Positions 10,255 to 62,000 are shown, counted from the stretch's first letter. The stretch: DNA of 64,000 bases from Malurus cyaneus samueli (GCA_009741485.1 CM019217.1:44295784-44359783); one strand, 5' to 3'. A program made the numbers and translations. Notes: generated by a model not told the origin, from the letters alone.

Positions 10255-13200
10255 CTAATCCGAGTCCTGAGCCACTGCCTTCTTCTTCTTCTTCTTTTTC
10301 TTCTTCTTCTCTTCCTCCTCCTCGTGCTCAGGCTCCACCACAACTTTCCTTTTCTTCTTGGGCAACGGCTCTTCTTCCTCCTCCTCCTCCTCCTCCTCCT
10401 CTTCCACCCCATTCTCTTCGGGCTCTGGCTCCGGTTCTGCTTCTGATTCCTCCAGCTGCTGCTGCTTCTTCTTTTTCTTCTTCTTCTTGGCCCCCACATC
10501 ATTCTCCTGTGGGGAGCCCTGCGATCAGCTCTGCCCCCCATCCTGGCATCTGGAGGATCCAGAACAAAGCCAGACCCCCCAAAAATCCCCCAGCAGAGTC
10601 TGGCCCCCGTTACCCCCTCACCTCCGTCTCCATGACTGAGTTTTCTGCCGCTTCCTCGGCGGCCGCTGCCAGGGCCTCCAGCCGCCGCTTCTCCCGCTTC
10701 TTCCTCTTCTTCTCCTTCTTCTCCTGCCTCCTCTTCACCTCAGCCACCACCTCGTTGGCCTGGGGGGACACACAGGGGACGTGAGCGTGGGGAAGGGTCC
10801 CAGGGTTTGTCCCCACCCCTGGCACCAGTCGGATCAGACTCATTAAATCAGTCTTTTGCCTCCACAGTGGGTCAGGATGGCACAGTGACATCACCTCCGA
10901 CACGGGCCCTCACCATCATCTTCAGCACCTCCACTGCCATCCTCCACCATCCCAGCACCTCGCCATCACTTTCATCACCTCCACCACCATCCTCCATCAC
11001 CCCAGCACCTCACCATCATCTTCATCAGACCTTCACCGTTACCTTCAGCACCTCCATCACCTTCACAGCCCTCATCACCTCACTCACCATCTTCATTCCC
11101 AAATACCTCAGGGTACCAGTGCCGTCTTCATCTCCCCCAAGATCTCACCTCCTTAATCACCTGAACACTTCCATTGTTTCCACCTCTCATATTCTTCTTC
11201 ACCTTTCCAACACCTCACCACCACTGCCATCTTCACATGCCCCAAGACCTCACCCTCACCTCCATCCCTCCATTTATCACATTCACTGCTCTTCTTCATC
11301 CCTGAGCATCCCCACCTCTTCTTCCTCCTTACCTCCACCACGGCCTCCTTCATCACCTCCAGGTTCTTGCGGGGTGGCTCCCCAGTCTCGTAGAAGGCCA
11401 AGCGCTCCTCCACCTGCTCCCGCAGCTTGTCCCCAAACACGCTGGTGGGGACCTCTGTGGGGAGGGGACAGAGGGGGCTCAGCACTCACCCTGCACCCCC
11501 CAAACCCTCCCGAGTCCCCCCGTGCTCTGCTCAGCCCAGAGGTGTCACCATTCACACGGGGTGAAATGCTGTTGACGAAAAATATTCCCATCACGGCAGA
11601 GCAGCCCTGAACCCCAACGGAACCCCTCCCCATGGCCACCTGAGCAGCAGGGACTGCACCGGGTGACAGTGCCCACCCTGGCGGGGTCTGTGTCACCCCA
11701 GTGCCACCCCTGAGCAGCAGGGACTGCACCGGGTGACAGTGCCCACCCTGGCGGGGTCTGTGTCACCCCAGTGCCACCCCTGAGCAGCAGGGACTGCACC
11801 GGGTGACAGTGCCCACCCTGGCGGGGTCTGTGTCACCCCAGTGCCACCCCTGAGCAGCAGGGACTGCACCGGGTGACAGTGCCCACCCTGGCGGGGTCTG
11901 TGTCACCCCAGTGCCACCCCTGAGCAGCAGGGACTGCACCGGGTGACAGTGCCCACCCTGGCGGGGTCTGTGTCACCCCAGTGCCACCCCTGAGCAGCAG
12001 GGACTGCACCGGGTGACAGTGCCCACCCTGGCGGGGTCTGTGTCACCCCAGTGCCACCCCTGAGCAGCAGGGACTGCGCCAGGTGACAGTGCCCACCCTG
12101 GCCAGGTCTGTGCCCCCCGGGTGCCCCTCGTACCCACCTGAGAAGCAGTCGATGCGCGAGGCGATGGTGCACTTGTTGGCCAGGTACCGCGAGATCCGCC
12201 CCTTGTTCTTGGCGGCGGCGCGCCCGATGAAGGTGGAGTGGAAGATGAGGCCGTACTTGGGGGTGTTCCCCCGCGTTTTCAGCGCCCTGTGAGGGGCCAG
12301 GGGCGGTCAGGACCCCCGAATGCATCCCCCACCCACCCACGGACGCACCCTCCCCACCCCGCTGCGCTCGGGGGTCGCTACGGGGCCGGCCGCTCACCGC
12401 CGAGAGCCCGGCGTGTCACGGCCGCAGCCCCGCGCTCGCCATCACCGCGACCCACGGCGGTACCTGAACAGCGCCTTCTCGGCGCCCAGGATCTGCACCG
12501 TGGACGCCGGGTACTTGGCCAGGTTGGTCAGGCTGCCGGCGTGCGAGATGAGGCGGGCGCCCACCTGGGGGGACAGCACAAGGAGGGGGTTACAATCTCT
12601 ACATTCTCTCTGGAGCCCCCCAGGGCGCAGAGCCCCCCCAGGCCGGGGATCAGCAGTGGAAGTGTCAGCAGCACAACTCAGTGGATTGACAGATTCACTC
12701 TGACATCATCTCCGCGGCTGGGGAGGGGACAGGGGGATGGCAGGGACACTCACCACCTCCCCGATGAGGGCTGACAGGCTGGGAGCCACCTGGCTCATCT
12801 TGGAGCGCAGGTACTCCTGCAGCCCCTTGCGGTACTCGGACAGCGAGATGACCCGGCGCGAGAAGCTCTCGATGTTGATGAGGTCCAGCGGGGAGATGTC
12901 CATCCCTGGGGTGGCACAGGATGAGTGATAGCACTGACCACATGGCCAGGACACCCTTGAGCCCCTCAGAGCCCCACTCACCCATGGAGGAGCGTGAGGC
13001 CTCCAGGATGGCCTGGGCCTTGGCGCTGTCCATGACGATCTCCTCCAGCCCCTCCAGGCTCTCCTCGCTCAGCTCGCGGCGGTTCCCGATGAATTTGGCC
13101 ACCCGGCAGTACATGGAGTTGTCGGGGATGATCTTGATCAGCTCGGGGAAGTGGTACCCGTACCACTCCCTGTGGGGACAGGGACAGGGTCAGTGGGGTC

Positions 13201-14983
13201 ACCCCACCCCCGCACAGCTGCGTCCTCACTGTGAGTCACTCACTGTGGCTCCACGGCCCAGTATCCCTCAGGCCACCCCACCACAGTCCCAAGTGTCCCC
13301 CCAGGTCCACGCCACGGCCCCATGGCCTGGCCAGTGGTCCTCAGGGTGCTGCTGTCCCTCCCCGGTCTGTACAGGCGGCCGGAGCAGCAGCTGCCTGTGG
13401 TAAGCATGGGGAGGGGGAACCCCCAAACCCTTCAAACCCCCCAAATGTGTCCCCACTGACCGGACACGCATGGAGAAGGTGTTGATGTCCTTGTCCAGCT
13501 GGTCCAGCAGGCTGATGGACTGGATGATCATGTTGTCCACCCTGTGCACGTTGAACTTCACCTTGGCCCGGGAGTAGCTGTGGCCGAGCCCCAGTTGAGC
13601 CTTGGCCGCTGACTGCGCCGTGAGGCCTCGGACCAGAACAGGGAAATGCAAACGGATCCCTGCGGGGACACAGGGGACACCAGGGACACGAGGTCACCAT
13701 TTGGGAACTGAGATCTAACGGTGCACAGACTGAAGTGGCACCACAAGGGAACAAAGACGGTTACACCGAATACCGAGGTAGCACTGTGCAAGGACAGCGG
13801 TGCCACCACGTGGGCACTGAACTGCACACATGGGGACTGAGGTGACACCACACAAGGACAGAAATGTGCCCATGTCAGAACTCAGCCACTACCACGTGAA
13901 ATCTGTCACCACGTGGGCATTAAGATGCCACCTCCAGCAGCTCCAGCCCGACCCCAGGGACACTCCTCAACAATGCCCATCAAGGCAGTGGGTCCCCCCC
14001 ACTCCTGACCCCTCCCAATGGAATCCCAGCCACACCAAGACTCCACCGAGGTGTCCCCTGTCCCCACTCACCACGCATGAGCTCAGCCACGACGCCCCCG
14101 GTCTGGCACTGGACCCCCAACTCCTCCAGCACAGCCGCGCCCATCTTGGCATCGCCCACCCCCAGCACCACCTTCTTCCTCTTGGGGGGCAGCGCCGTGT
14201 CCAGCATCAGCCGCAGGTCCTCGTGCAGGACTCCTGCGGGACAAAGTGGGGGTCAGAGCGGCCCGGGAATCACCGTGGGAGGGTTCCGGTGCCCCCGGCC
14301 ACGCACTCACCCTCGGACACGGCGTTCATGTTCTCCAGCGCGCTCTGCGCAGAGCGGAACGGCGAGAACGCCACGAGCTTCACCATATTGTGGAACTTTC
14401 CCACCGTGAGAACGCTCTCCTCCACCTGCGGGGTGAACGGGGCGGAACGGGGGCTCCGGTCACAGCCGGGCACGGGGAACGACCCCTGACAGCAGCACCA
14501 GGGTGCGACCCCTCCCGGCACCCCCAGGGCTCCCCCCCAGTTCCCTCCCACCCCAGTCCCCTTCCCCGTTCTCCTCCCCACATCTCACCGGTCCCCGTTC
14601 CCAGCCTTCCCCCACCCCGTTCCTCCCAATTCCCGCTCCCTCAGCTCCCCTCCCCCCGTTCCCGGTCCGGTACCTGCGGCAGGAGAAGCCCGATCTCCTC
14701 CACCTCTCGCACGGCGAACAGCGCGTAGCCGGCCGCATGTTCGAACAGCACATGCAGCAGCACCTGCGGCACCGAGAGCTCCGCTCACCGAGGGCGGCAC
14801 CGGGGCCGCGCTCCCGCCCATCCCCGCGCCCGCCGCCCCACCGGAGCGCCCGATCCGGCTCCATGAGGCTCCCCCGGCCTCCCGCAGGTGCCGGCCCGTC
14901 CCGATGCGCTCGGAGGGGGATCCCGAGCCATCCCCACTCCCGATGGTGTCGGATGAGGCCCCGAGCCCTCCCTCACTCACCAT
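10255..14983 (-). CDS. NOP56: NOP56, box C/D snoRNP core protein
   Basis: Nucleolar protein that, with NOP58, 15.5K and fibrillarin, builds box C/D snoRNPs for rRNA 2'-O-methylation. Twelve exons, 5' to 3': 14981-14983, 14674-14763, 14311-14425, 14072-14233, 13461-13659, 12982-13169, 12754-12905, 12464-12564, 12138-12286, 11333-11454, 10622-10759, 10255-10506; 1671 nt, 556 residues (human 594). Exon 1 codes only the initiator Met, as in human. Order: NOP5-type N-domain (about 3-70), NOSIC/coiled-coil (about 150-270, with [17 protein letters not shown]), Nop domain (about 290-420, with [20 protein letters not shown]), then a basic and acidic tail. The tail has a 12-Glu run, the monopartite signal PKKKRKV (10342-10362) and a 10-Lys run, and is shorter than human. 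The gene is convergent with IDH3B and lies downstream of DCTN1 on the same strand. Confidence 0.97.
10831..10899 (-). ncRNA. SNORD57: SNORD57 (U57), C/D snoRNA in NOP56 intron 10
   Basis: Minus strand: GGAG stem, box C GTGATGT (10888-10894), internal CCTGA, then a guide 'GACTGATTTAATGAG' followed by box D CTGA (10834-10837) and a TCC closing stem. The guide is complementary to the conserved 18S rRNA stretch CTCATTAAATCAGT. The fifth guide nucleotide before box D pairs with the A of CUCA, which is the known U57 target A99. Human NOP56 also hosts SNORD57. Confidence 0.93.
10900..11330. repeat. CACC/CATC-rich degenerate minisatellite in NOP56 intron 10
   Basis: Repeated 'ccatcatcttcagcacctcc' variants fill the intron between exon 10 and SNORD57. 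Confidence 0.8.
11523..11603 (-). ncRNA. SNORD56: SNORD56 (U56), C/D snoRNA in NOP56 intron 9
   Basis: Minus strand: an 8-bp perfect terminal stem (TGCTCTGC with GCAGAGCA), box C GTGATGG (11588-11594), a guide 'AATATTTTTCGTCA', and box D CTGA (11531-11534). The guide is complementary to TGACGAAAAATA of 18S rRNA, the segment containing human U56 target C517. Length is 81 nt with the stem. Confidence 0.93.
11641..12120 (-). repeat. 70-bp VNTR, seven copies, in NOP56 intron 9
   Basis: Units starting 'tgagcagcagggactgc' begin at 11641, 11711, 11781, 11851, 11921, 11991 and 12061, exactly 70 bp apart. The first six look identical by eye; the last, next to the splice donor, carries several changes. 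It lies between exon 9 and SNORD56. Confidence 0.97.
12304..12449 (-). ncRNA. SNORD86-like box C/D element in NOP56 intron 8 (candidate)
   Basis: Intron 8 has a box C-like GTGATGG (12439-12445) 18 bases inside the intron and a CTGA (12307-12310) near its end, flanked by GCGG and CCGC that could form a closing stem. Human NOP56 carries SNORD86 between SNORD110 and SNORD56, and this is the only intron left in that interval. The span of about 145 nt is long for a C/D snoRNA and no guide was recognised, so the call is positional more than structural. Confidence 0.35.
12647..12713 (-). ncRNA. SNORD110: SNORD110 (HBII-55), C/D snoRNA in NOP56 intron 7
   Basis: Minus strand: GGAG, box C ATGATGT (12703-12709), guide 'AATCTGTCAATCC', D' box CTGA (12678-12681), box D CTGA (12650-12653), TCC closing stem. 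The 13-nt guide is exactly complementary to GGATTGACAGATT in 18S rRNA. The fifth position before D' falls on the first U of GGAUU, in agreement with the reported human target U1288. Human SNORD110 is also in NOP56. Confidence 0.9.
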
Positions 14984-15310
14984 CGTCCTCCCGCCGCCGC
15001 CGCCAGCCGGAACTGACGCGCTGCCCCTCGGCGGAACTCCACCCCCTCCCTCCTCCACCATCAGCGCCCGCGCCGCAGCGCCCTCCGCCAATCATCGCGG
15101 GGCTGCTCTCGACGGACCGCCCCGCAGCCAATCAAGGAGAGGACGGGCTGGCCCCGCCTCCCCTCGTCGCGCCTGCCAATCAGAGCCCGGAAAGGGCGTC
15201 TTCTCCCGCCTTTTCCTGCGCGCCCGCCAATGGGAGCCGCGCGCGCGCGCCGGCCCCGCCCCTTCCCGCGCGGTTCGATGCGCGCGCGGCCGCACGTGGC
15301 GGGAGCCGCC
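14984..15310 (-). promoter_or_regulatory. NOP56 promoter: CpG-rich with four CCAAT boxes and an E-box
   Basis: CCAAT occurs on the + strand (inverted relative to NOP56) at 15088-15092, 15128-15132, 15176-15180 and 15227-15231, spaced 40-51 bp, each followed by C/G-rich sequence as in NF-Y sites. CACGTG at 15293-15298 is a MYC/MAX-type E-box, in keeping with NOP56 as a MYC target. A GC run and alternating GCGC at 15239-15250 are typical of a CpG island. No TATA box is visible; transcription probably begins between 14990 and 15060. Confidence 0.75.
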
Positions 15311-15780
15311 ACCCCAAATGTGCCCCCGGTGCCATCCCGGGACCCCCAAATGGCCCCGTGTCCCCTCCCGGGGCGCGCAGAGCTCCCGCGATCCCCTCAC
15401 GGGATCCCCGGTCCCCTCCACGTGTCCCCTTAGTCCCAGCCGGGACCCCTAAATGTCTCTCAGCGCTCTCGCCCTCGGTGCCATCCCAGGACCCCCAAAT
15501 GTTCCCCCGGTTCCTCGGGTTCTCTGTGACCCCCGGGGTCTTCCCACTCCCCTCCCGGGACTTACAGTGCCCCTCTCGGATCCTTCCTGTGACCCCCGGT
15601 CCCCTTCCGTGATCCCCCAGCGCTCCTCCCTGTCCCCTCCTGCGACATTCGGGGATCCCTCCTGTGCCCCCCAATGCCCTCCAAGTCCCCTCCTGTGTCC
15701 CACTCGTACGCCCTTCGTGGCCCCTCAGTGCTCCCCACGGTCCCTCCATTGTCCCCAGCCCCTGTACCCAGTTGCAGGCG
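15311..15780. repeat. Degenerate 'gggacccccaaatg' tandem block between DCTN1 and NOP56
   Basis: Short C-rich units such as 'gccatcccgggacccccaaa' recur at 15329 and 15478 with decayed copies between and after. No exon or RNA gene is seen. This is the whole spacer between the DCTN1 polyadenylation site and the NOP56 promoter. Confidence 0.6.
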
Positions 15781-15802
15781 CAGGAAGCAGGTCCAGGGAA
15801 GT

Positions 15803-15808
15803 TTTATT
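15803..15808 (-). terminator. DCTN1 polyadenylation signal
   Basis: AATAAA on the minus strand about 200 bases after the DCTN1 stop codon. It is the only canonical signal before the NOP56 promoter. Confidence 0.85.
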
Positions 15809-16010
15809 GGATGGCAGGAGCACGGGGGGGCCGCAGCCCCGGCCCCACGGGGGTCCCGGGGGTGTCTGTAGTGTCCGAGAGCAGCGCGGGGGGCCCGGAT
15901 CCCCCCGGGGGAAGCGGCTCCGGCTCCCACCCGCGAGTGGGGCCGGGATGGGGGGAAGCGGAGAGTCCCAAGGTGGGGAACAGCGGGGACAGGGGTCCCT
16001 CGGGGGCGGC

Positions 16011-56735
<40,725 letters not shown>

Positions 56736-57539
56736 GCTGCCGCGCTCCAGAGATTCCCGATTTGCAGCCAACAGCTCTCGCAGCTCACGGCCGGCAGCAT
56801 CCAGCGGCGCTTCCCAGCGTCCCGGCCGATCCCAGCATCCCCGCGCCCCCCCTCCCCCGAGGCTCCGCCGGGCGGCACACAGGGAGGGAAGCCCTTTTCT
56901 GGGCGAGGATGCTCCGAGGGAGGGATACAGAGAATTCCAGCGCTGCCGATAGAGCCACTCTGCGCCAGTGCTGCTCCAGACTTGTCACCGCGCCGGCGGT
57001 TCGCTGGGTCCTAACGCTCCCCGCAGGAGGAGGCACCGGGCCACCACCGGCGCGGCGACACCGCGCCCGCGGCCCCCGCGACATCCCAGACCTCCTCCTG
57101 TCGCCCTGGTGTGGATGCTGGGCAGGGACACCGCCAAATTCCTCCCGCCCGGCGCCCACCGTGACGGCAGCCAAGGCTCGTCCCACTTGTTCTTCCCTTC
57201 ATGAAGAAATTTGAGGGGAAAACAATGCCCTGGAGCACGGTTTGTCCCAAATCCCCGGGAGCTGCACGGCCGGGTACAGGTGAGGGGACAGAACCCAAGG
57301 GGTTAATTATGGGCGGTTTGGATGATCGCTAATTGTTCTGCTCCTGGCTGTGACAGGTGACATTGTGTCCCATTGTTCCTGCCTGAGCTGACAGATCCCG
57401 AATTAACGCCCTCACCCCTCTCATGGGCATTGTTCCCGGTGCTAATCAGGCTAACGAGGGGATTTAGGAGTCATCAGAACCGGCCAGTGCCCGAAAATTC
57501 CATCCCGGGATCCCAACACGCAGAACCACCCCCAAACCA

Positions 57540-57880
57540 GAGAGCCACAGAATACCCTGAGCTGGAAAGAACCCACAGGATTATCAATCCAACTCCTTCC
57601 CAGCACAGGACAATCCCAACAATCCCACCCTGGCCTTGACAGCGTCGTTGTTCAAACACTTCTGGAGCTCTGGCAGCCTTAGGAATGTGACCATTCCCTG
57701 AGGAGCTGTTCCAGTACCCCACCACCCTCTGGATGAGGAATCTTTTCCTAATATCCAGCTAAACCTTCCCTGACACATTTCCAGTCCTTCCCTTGGGTCT
57801 TGTCCCACGTCCCAGGGAGGTGAGACTGGAGCTGCCTCTCTGGAGGAGCAGCAAATCCTAATGAATCTCATCCAGGCTGG
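57540..57880 (-). mobile_element. CR1 LINE 3' fragment
   Basis: Reverse orientation: 'ccttgacagcgtcgttgttc', 'aatatccagctaaaccttcc', 'ggaggtgagactggagctgc'. A more ancestral CR1 type than most copies here. Confidence 0.85.
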
Positions 57881-58464
57881 ACAAGTGACCCAACACCTGA
57901 GCTGGAATCCGGCTTCAGGAACCAGGAGGAGAGGGATAAAATCACAGATATGCCCCCCAAAACCAGACACGTCACTGAGCATGGCACATGCAGGCAGAGG
58001 AAGGCCACAATGTCCCACAGAATGAACTTGGAGGCCATTGAGGACGGTGGCCATTCAGGGATGGGATAAACAACACAGAACTCAACTGGAAACTGGGAAT
58101 TTTTCACTGGGACCATCAGGAACTCGACCAGAGCCGCCCCAGGAGCTTCAGCTGCTTCCCCTCTCCATCCTGGTTTAAAGGGAATGTCACACACACAAAA
58201 TCCACTCAAAATTCTCCAAGAAGCCACAAAGATGACAGACTCCTTCCCCTTCCCGTGGCCCCAGCAGCTCTGGGGACAAGCACGACATTCAGCACCAAAA
58301 CCTGCAGCATTCCAGCAAAAAAAAAGCAGAAAAAACACCAAAACCAGTGGATTTGGAGCAGGGGTGGGGTGTGTCCCAACAGCTCTGGGACAAAGAGACC
58401 CCCAAAATAAACAAACCCCTCTTCCCTTGGACCCCTTCATCCCTCTAGCAGGACTCCACTCAGG

Positions 58465-58990
58465 ATCCAGAGGATTCTCTCCGGTATTTTCCTCATCCCT
58501 GGCAGTGTCCAAAGCCACGTTGAACAGGGCTTGGAGCAACCTAGGATAGTAGAAAGTGTCCATGCCCATGGCAGGAGGATGGAACTGGTGGCATTTAAGG
58601 TCTCTTCCCAACCCCAAAACACTCCATGATTCTATGATAGGTATTAAACCAATTTAGAAGATTTATAAAATCAGAATTTTATCTGATTCTTTTATCAATA
58701 GAAGGAAGAACACTCTCCAGCATCGGAAGCTCACAGTGCTTCACTGACAGAATCTGTGAGGAAATATTACCTGTGTCACCTATTTATAGAAACATGGAAT
58801 GATTTGGATAGGAAGAGACCTTAAATCCTAACAATTCCACACTCTGCCATGGGCAGGGACATTTTCCCCAATTCCAGATTGCTCCAAGCCCCGTCCAACC
58901 TGGCCTTGGACACTTCCAGTGATCCAGGGGCAGCTGCAACTTCTCTGGGAGTTCCCTACCCTCAGAGGGAAGGATTTCTAACTAATTCCT
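58465..58990 (-). mobile_element. Two CR1 LINE fragments
   Basis: Reverse-oriented copies at 58465-58640 ('ctccatgattctatga' at its end) and 58785-58990 ('ggaatgatttggataggaag' to 'ctaactaattcc'), separated by AT-rich sequence. Confidence 0.83.
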
Positions 58991-59514
58991 AAACTTTAAA
59001 GGATTTCTGCTCTTCCTCTGCCCTGCAGCCAGCCCCAGAGCCAGGGAGCAGCCAGGAGCAGGACAAGAGCCACAGACACAAACACTTGGAGGGTGCTCAG
59101 CCCATGGAGCCACGGTGGGAGTTGTGTTCCAAGGAGAGGCTGGAATGCCAAGAGGGAACTCAAATTCAAGAAAGCTCCCTCTAAGTGCAAGGAAAAGCAG
59201 GAAACAGCCACGGAATTCAGCAGGAATTCAGATGGGAGGATAGGTGAGTAGGAGCTCTGGGAGCAATGGGTGTGGGGCAGCGTTTCCTCAGAGGATGGGA
59301 ACTCCCCATTGCTTTTCCCACAGAACTCTGGGAATAAGAAAAAAAAACAAGGAAATTACCAGGGAATACCTGACAGGCTTTGCTCCCAGGTGAAGCAGAA
59401 GAGGAGTCGTTAATTTAAAATGAAAATTACAGATGTCTCATTCTCCTCCTCCCCAGTCGGAGTTTTCTGTGTTAAACTGAAGCACGAGGGAATTTTTTCC
59501 ACACAAACACAATT

Positions 59515-59885
59515 TCATAGGATCACAGGATGGTTTGGGCTGGGAAGGATCTTAAAGTCCACTCAGTGCCACCCCCTGCCATGGAAAGGGACACATCCCA
59601 CTATCCCAGGTTGCTCCAAACCCTGTCCAGCCTGGCCTTGGACATTTCCAGGAATCCAGGGGCAGCCACAGCTTCTCTGGGCAACCTGTGCTGAAAATCA
59701 TGGATCCATGGAATAGAATCATGGAATCTTTCAGGCTGGAAAAGCTCTCTGAGTCCAGTCATCAACCCAGCACTGCCAAAGCCACCACTGACCATGTCCC
59801 CAAGTGCCACATCCCTCCAGGGATGGGGACTCACTCCCTTTCCTGGGAGGAATTTTCCCAATGTCCAACCTAAATCCCTCCATGA
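59515..59885 (-). mobile_element. Two abutting CR1 LINE fragments of different subfamilies
   Basis: 59515-59700 has the 'ggcagccacagcttctctgg' block; 59700-59885 has 'catgtccccaagtgccacat' and 'atgtccaacctaaatccctc'. Confidence 0.85.
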
Positions 59886-59999
59886 ATGCCGATTCCATCA
59901 CCATGAAAACTCAAACCCATTTTCCATTCCAAACCAGACCCCAGAAGGACAGAGAGTCCCAGGTTTTCAGAGATATCCCATTTCTCAACACAATAAAGT

Positions 60000-61230
60000 C
60001 ACAAGCACCACTCACCATCTCCTGGTTTATTTACTACTCAGATTTGGGATGAAAATGAATCCTTGAGGGAAAGAATCCTGGAAGATCCTGAGCTTAAACA
60101 AGAAACTGAGGTGGGACAGAAGCTTTATCAGTGCCTGAATCATGGGAATATGGGAAGTTTTGGTAATTAAAGCTCTGTGAGATAATCCAGAGCCCTCTGG
60201 GAACACCCCAACCTCCAATAGGGCTTTGGCTGCACCACCCTCAGCACAACCTGCAGATTTGGGCCCAAACCTGCTCTGTACCAAGGGAAACAATTCCACT
60301 TTCCCCCAAACTCGGGAACTGCCACATTGGGATGAACTGCTGCTCCAGCTGAAAATATCTCCAGGATAAATAAACCTTTCTAGGCCTTCCAGGAACTCCA
60401 GCATCCCCTTTTCCAGGCAAACACACCCAATGCGTGATTAAACCAGTGAAATAAATTTCCTGGTGCACTGAGCAGGGGTGGGACTGGCATCGGAAGCAGG
60501 ACCCCAAACCAGCCCCTTCCCAGGTATTTTGGGATTTATCCAGAGCACCATGTACTGCAGGCACTGCCTTGTGCTCTCACTGGGATGGACACTGGGATGG
60601 ACAGTGGACAGAGCAGCCCAGAGCATCCTCCACACATCAAGGTCACATCTGATCTGGAGCGATCCTCGCTCTCCTGGGAGGAAGCACCAGAGCTCCAGGG
60701 ATCCCCAGTGCCACCCATTCCACTTCACAGGATGTGGAGCTCCTCACAAACCACTCCAGTCATTCTCTGCAGGATCCACATGGATTTTCTGCCACCCAGA
60801 CTGTCTGTCTAACTCATCATCGCAGAGAAAAGAAGTCCAAAAATATCCCCCCTCAACCTCCAGGCTTTTCCCTGGGATCTGGGATACAAGCCAGCCCCCT
60901 GCTGAGCAGCTGGAACATCCTCAGCTCAAAGAGCACAAGGAGAAGGAAGGTTAAAAACCTTCAGAAACTTCCACTATTTATGCAGTAGAAGCAAAATTCC
61001 ACCTTACTGGATTTTGATGCATTTTGTACACACGTATTCCAGTGAAATTCCTTGACAAAGACACTGGGAGTGGCTGGTTTTGTCAGGAAACTGAGTTCAG
61101 GAGAGAAATCCTAACCCAGCATTTGGAGTTTGGTGTTTAATGTGTCAAAATAAATCTCAAGTGAGCTTTAGACTGTATTAATTCCCCTCCAAGCCCTGAA
61201 CATTCCCAGGGGACCCCAAAAGTCAGGCCA
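60000..61230. other. Intergenic stretch with no assigned feature
   Basis: No exon, RNA gene, tandem array or clear mobile element recognised. Confidence 0.5.
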
Positions 61231-61239
61231 GGCCAGAAT

Positions 61240-61550
61240 CCTGGAGTCATGGAATGGTTTGGGTGGGAAGGGGCCTCAAAGCCCATCCAGGGCCACCTCC
61301 TGCCACAGACAGGGACACTTCCCACTGTCCCAGATTGCTCCAAGCCCTGTCTAACCTGGCCTTGGACACTTCCAGGGATCCAGGGGCAGCCACAGCTTCT
61401 CCGGGAAATCCATTCCAGGGTCTGATCATCCTCCCAGGGAAGAATTCCTTCCCAATATCCCACCTAACCTTGCCCTGTGGCAGTGGGAAGCCATTCCCCG
61501 TGTCCTGTCATTCCAGGTCCTTGTCCAAAGTTCCTCTCTGCAGTGCCTGA
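61240..61550 (-). mobile_element. CR1 LINE 3' fragment
   Basis: 'catggaatggtttgggtggg' to 'ccattccccgtgtcctgtca', reverse orientation. Confidence 0.87.
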
Positions 61551-61689
61551 CCAGCCCCACCGCATTTAGGGATATCCACCCCCCAGAATGAGGCCACTCA
61601 GCAAGGTCACTTGGGAATTTCATTCACCGGAGGAGGCACATGGTGTCAGCCAGGACAGCACTGCATGGATCACACAACAATTTCCATGG

Positions 61690-62000
61690 AATTATGGAGT
61701 GGTTCAGGGTGAAAAATCCCTCAGAGATTACTGAGTCCAAGCATTCCCCAGCACTGCCCAGGCCACCACTGACCATGTCCCCAAGTGCCACATCCACAGG
61801 GCTGTTAAATCCCTCCAGGGATGGGGACTGTCTAGCTATTCCCGGGCTAGACACCTTTTCCATGAAGGAATTTTTCCTTTCCAATGAAAGTATCCAGCCT
61901 TCCCTGGCACAACTTGAGGCCATTCCCTCGCAGCAGATCCCAACCCTTCCCGGCTCCACCCTCCTGTCAGCGAACTGTGGAGAGCCACAAGGTCCCTCCC
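61690..62000 (-). mobile_element. CR1 LINE 3' fragment
   Basis: 'aattatggagtggttcaggg', 'catgtccccaagtgccacat', 'tccagccttccctggcacaa', reverse orientation; ends against the GC-rich island that follows. Confidence 0.87.

Noticed and set aside
13170..14071. Searched NOP56 introns 4 and 5 for the H/ACA snoRNA SNORA51
   Set aside because: Some ACA triplets and hairpin-prone stretches exist, but no convincing H box plus ACA arrangement could be assigned by eye.
14764..14980. Searched NOP56 intron 1 for the GGCCTG repeat that expands in human SCA36
   Set aside because: No run of GGCCTG on the minus strand, or CAGGCC on the plus strand, is present.
14503..15612. 369-residue open frame on the + strand, Pro/Ser/Arg-rich
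   Set aside because: It runs antisense through NOP56 exon 1, intron 1 and the promoter; open only because the DNA is GC-rich.
56736..56771. In-frame upstream extension of the DCTN1 start
   Set aside because: The upstream frame opens at TTG, not ATG; the ATG at 56735 matches the known start MAQ.
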